DNA from: AWTP1-13 sp963797005
GTDB taxonomy: Bacteria > Pseudomonadota > Alphaproteobacteria > Rhizobiales > Hyphomicrobiaceae
Direction: 5' to 3'
Assembly (NCBI GenBank): GCA_963797005.1
Contig: CAWCOF010000004.1
Span: forward strand, 134,407 to 198,406
DNA length: 64,000 bases
How positions within the stretch are numbered: position 1 is the first letter of the stretch; every line of letters begins with the position of its first letter. Positions 63,141 through 64,000 of this stretch are shown here, in pieces. The notes under the pieces are model-generated. The model saw nothing but the letters and a program-made list of their open reading frames with translations, was not told the DNA's origin and ran no database searches. The position numbers and the translations under genes are program-made.

Positions 63141-63611
63141 TCATTCATTGTTGCGATTGCCGCGCTTCGCGAGCCGGTCGATCCAACCGGTCGCAAACAG
63201 CATCGCCAGCGTCACCGGGATTGCGATCGCTATCGTACGCCAGGCCCGAGCCCGCAGGCGACACCAACGCCCGCGCTCATCCAGACGGTCGCCGCCGTGG
63301 TCAGACCTTCGACACTACGCGTCTCGACATTGCGGAGAATGACGCCTGCGCCGATGAAGCTGATACCTGCCATGACGCCCTGAATGATGCCCTGCACCAC
63401 GCGGCTGAGCGCGTCGGCATTCTCGGCCATTCCCTGCACCTGGATTCCGGCAAGGCTGACGGTGGCGGCGCCAAACGGGACGAGACCGAGACGACAGGAC
63501 GCCGATCGGCTTTTCCGCGAGATCGCGGTTCAGTCCGATGAGCCCGCCCGCTGCGGCCGCTGCTAGTAAGCGTACGAGAACATCGCTGAGGTCAAGGTCC
63601 AAGGACTGCAT
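63141..63611 (-). pseudogene. MgtC/SapB-family membrane protein, frameshifted
   Basis: MQSLDLDLSDVLVRLLAAAAAGGLIGLNRDLAEKPIG (63611 to about 63500) is the start of an MgtC-type protein. After a frame change, NADALSRVVQGIIQGVMAGISFIGAGVILR and VEGLTTAATVWMSAGVGVACGLG continue (63415-63240). A second change near 63238 restores TIAIAIPVTLAMLFATGWIDRL to the stop at 63141. All four helices are present across frames. It is a decayed gene or has indel errors. Confidence 0.72.
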
Positions 63612-64000
63612 CCTTCCGTTGGGTCGGTCTTCGTCATATATCATTGCAAGGATCGCCGTTGCACCCGCCTCATCGCCGCCAGCAGCGCGCACAGAACCTA
63701 GAGGCCTTGATCAGTATGGGCCAGATCTAGGAGTTCCGTAGCGTCTCCGTGCCGTTGAGCCTCCTACAAGCGCTTCCGTCAAATTGAAGATCGTGCTCGA
63801 TTGCTGTCACCCTTCTTTTGTCACCAAGCGCGAACCCAGCCAGCTGGCTGATGAGACGCAAGGCACGACTTCCGAATCGGTTCGTGCGTCACGAGCGCGC
63901 CGTCGCGAGTACTGGCGGCGCTTAACTGTGCGAGAGATGAAGGAGGGCCCTTCGAGGTCGGCGATCATGGGCTGATCTCAAGCCGCTGCAAGCTGCTGTG

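Overview
The window reads as chromosomal DNA of a GC-rich alphaproteobacterium, most likely of the order Hyphomicrobiales (Rhizobiales). The evidence is gene order and family content: lepB-rnc-era(-recO) with pdxJ-acpS, rpoZ next to a bifunctional rsh gene, dapF-mtaB-ftsY-yciB, nadD-rsfS-rlmH, a Usg-family gene beside groESL, and an RNase E with a long acidic insert and a C-terminal tail ending in a Trp-Trp motif. I saw no rRNA, tRNA or CRISPR array.

Layout. 0-2.8 kb: a partial gene, an Fsr-like MFS exporter, a membrane protein and recO. 2.8-9.2 kb: a Tat-exported nitroreductase-like protein, an IS110 relic, then era, rnc, lepB, acpS, pdxJ and a GST, all on the minus strand. 9.4-12.9 kb: rsh, rpoZ, folK. 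13-20.9 kb: NYN protein, uracil-DNA glycosylase, a PQQ-type sugar dehydrogenase with a broken start, dapF, mtaB without a visible start codon, ftsY and two tandem yciB paralogues. 21-31.7 kb: MarR regulator, asd, a succinate-semialdehyde dehydrogenase, a class V aminotransferase, nth, a DUF2244 protein, an Ada-like methyltransferase, leuD and two small zincin-like genes.

31.8-40.1 kb is the accessory part. It holds frameshifted methyltransferase, XRE-regulator and EamA-transporter genes, a lone HEPN-domain gene of lower GC, an IS481-like element cut in two by an intact IS110 (IS1111-type) element, and a solitary SLATT-type membrane protein. 40.2-62 kb returns to core genes: usg, groES-groEL with a degenerate CIRCE over its promoter, two glycosyltransferases, PBP1A, an AMIN-type amidase, rne, nadD-rsfS-rlmH, a Cys/Met PLP enzyme, a stand-alone receiver, DUF992, acyl-CoA dehydrogenase and a YihY-type membrane protein. 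The last 2 kb is gene-poor, with an MgtC-like pseudogene.

Two features stand out. First, the nested insertion can be resolved to the base: removing 35804-37440 restores a single 400-codon IS481 transposase, no target sequence is duplicated beyond a shared GT, and the IS110 element keeps a 211-bp non-coding 3' end where a bridge RNA would be expected. Second, several families of small palindromic repeats sit at gene edges. One, bounded by CTAGTGT/ACACTAG, has copies whose stems differ by compensating changes; another forms the stop codons of rsh and groEL; a third lies where mtaB should have its start codon. At least eight genes carry single-base frameshifts, including essential rne, so part of the apparent decay may be sequence error.
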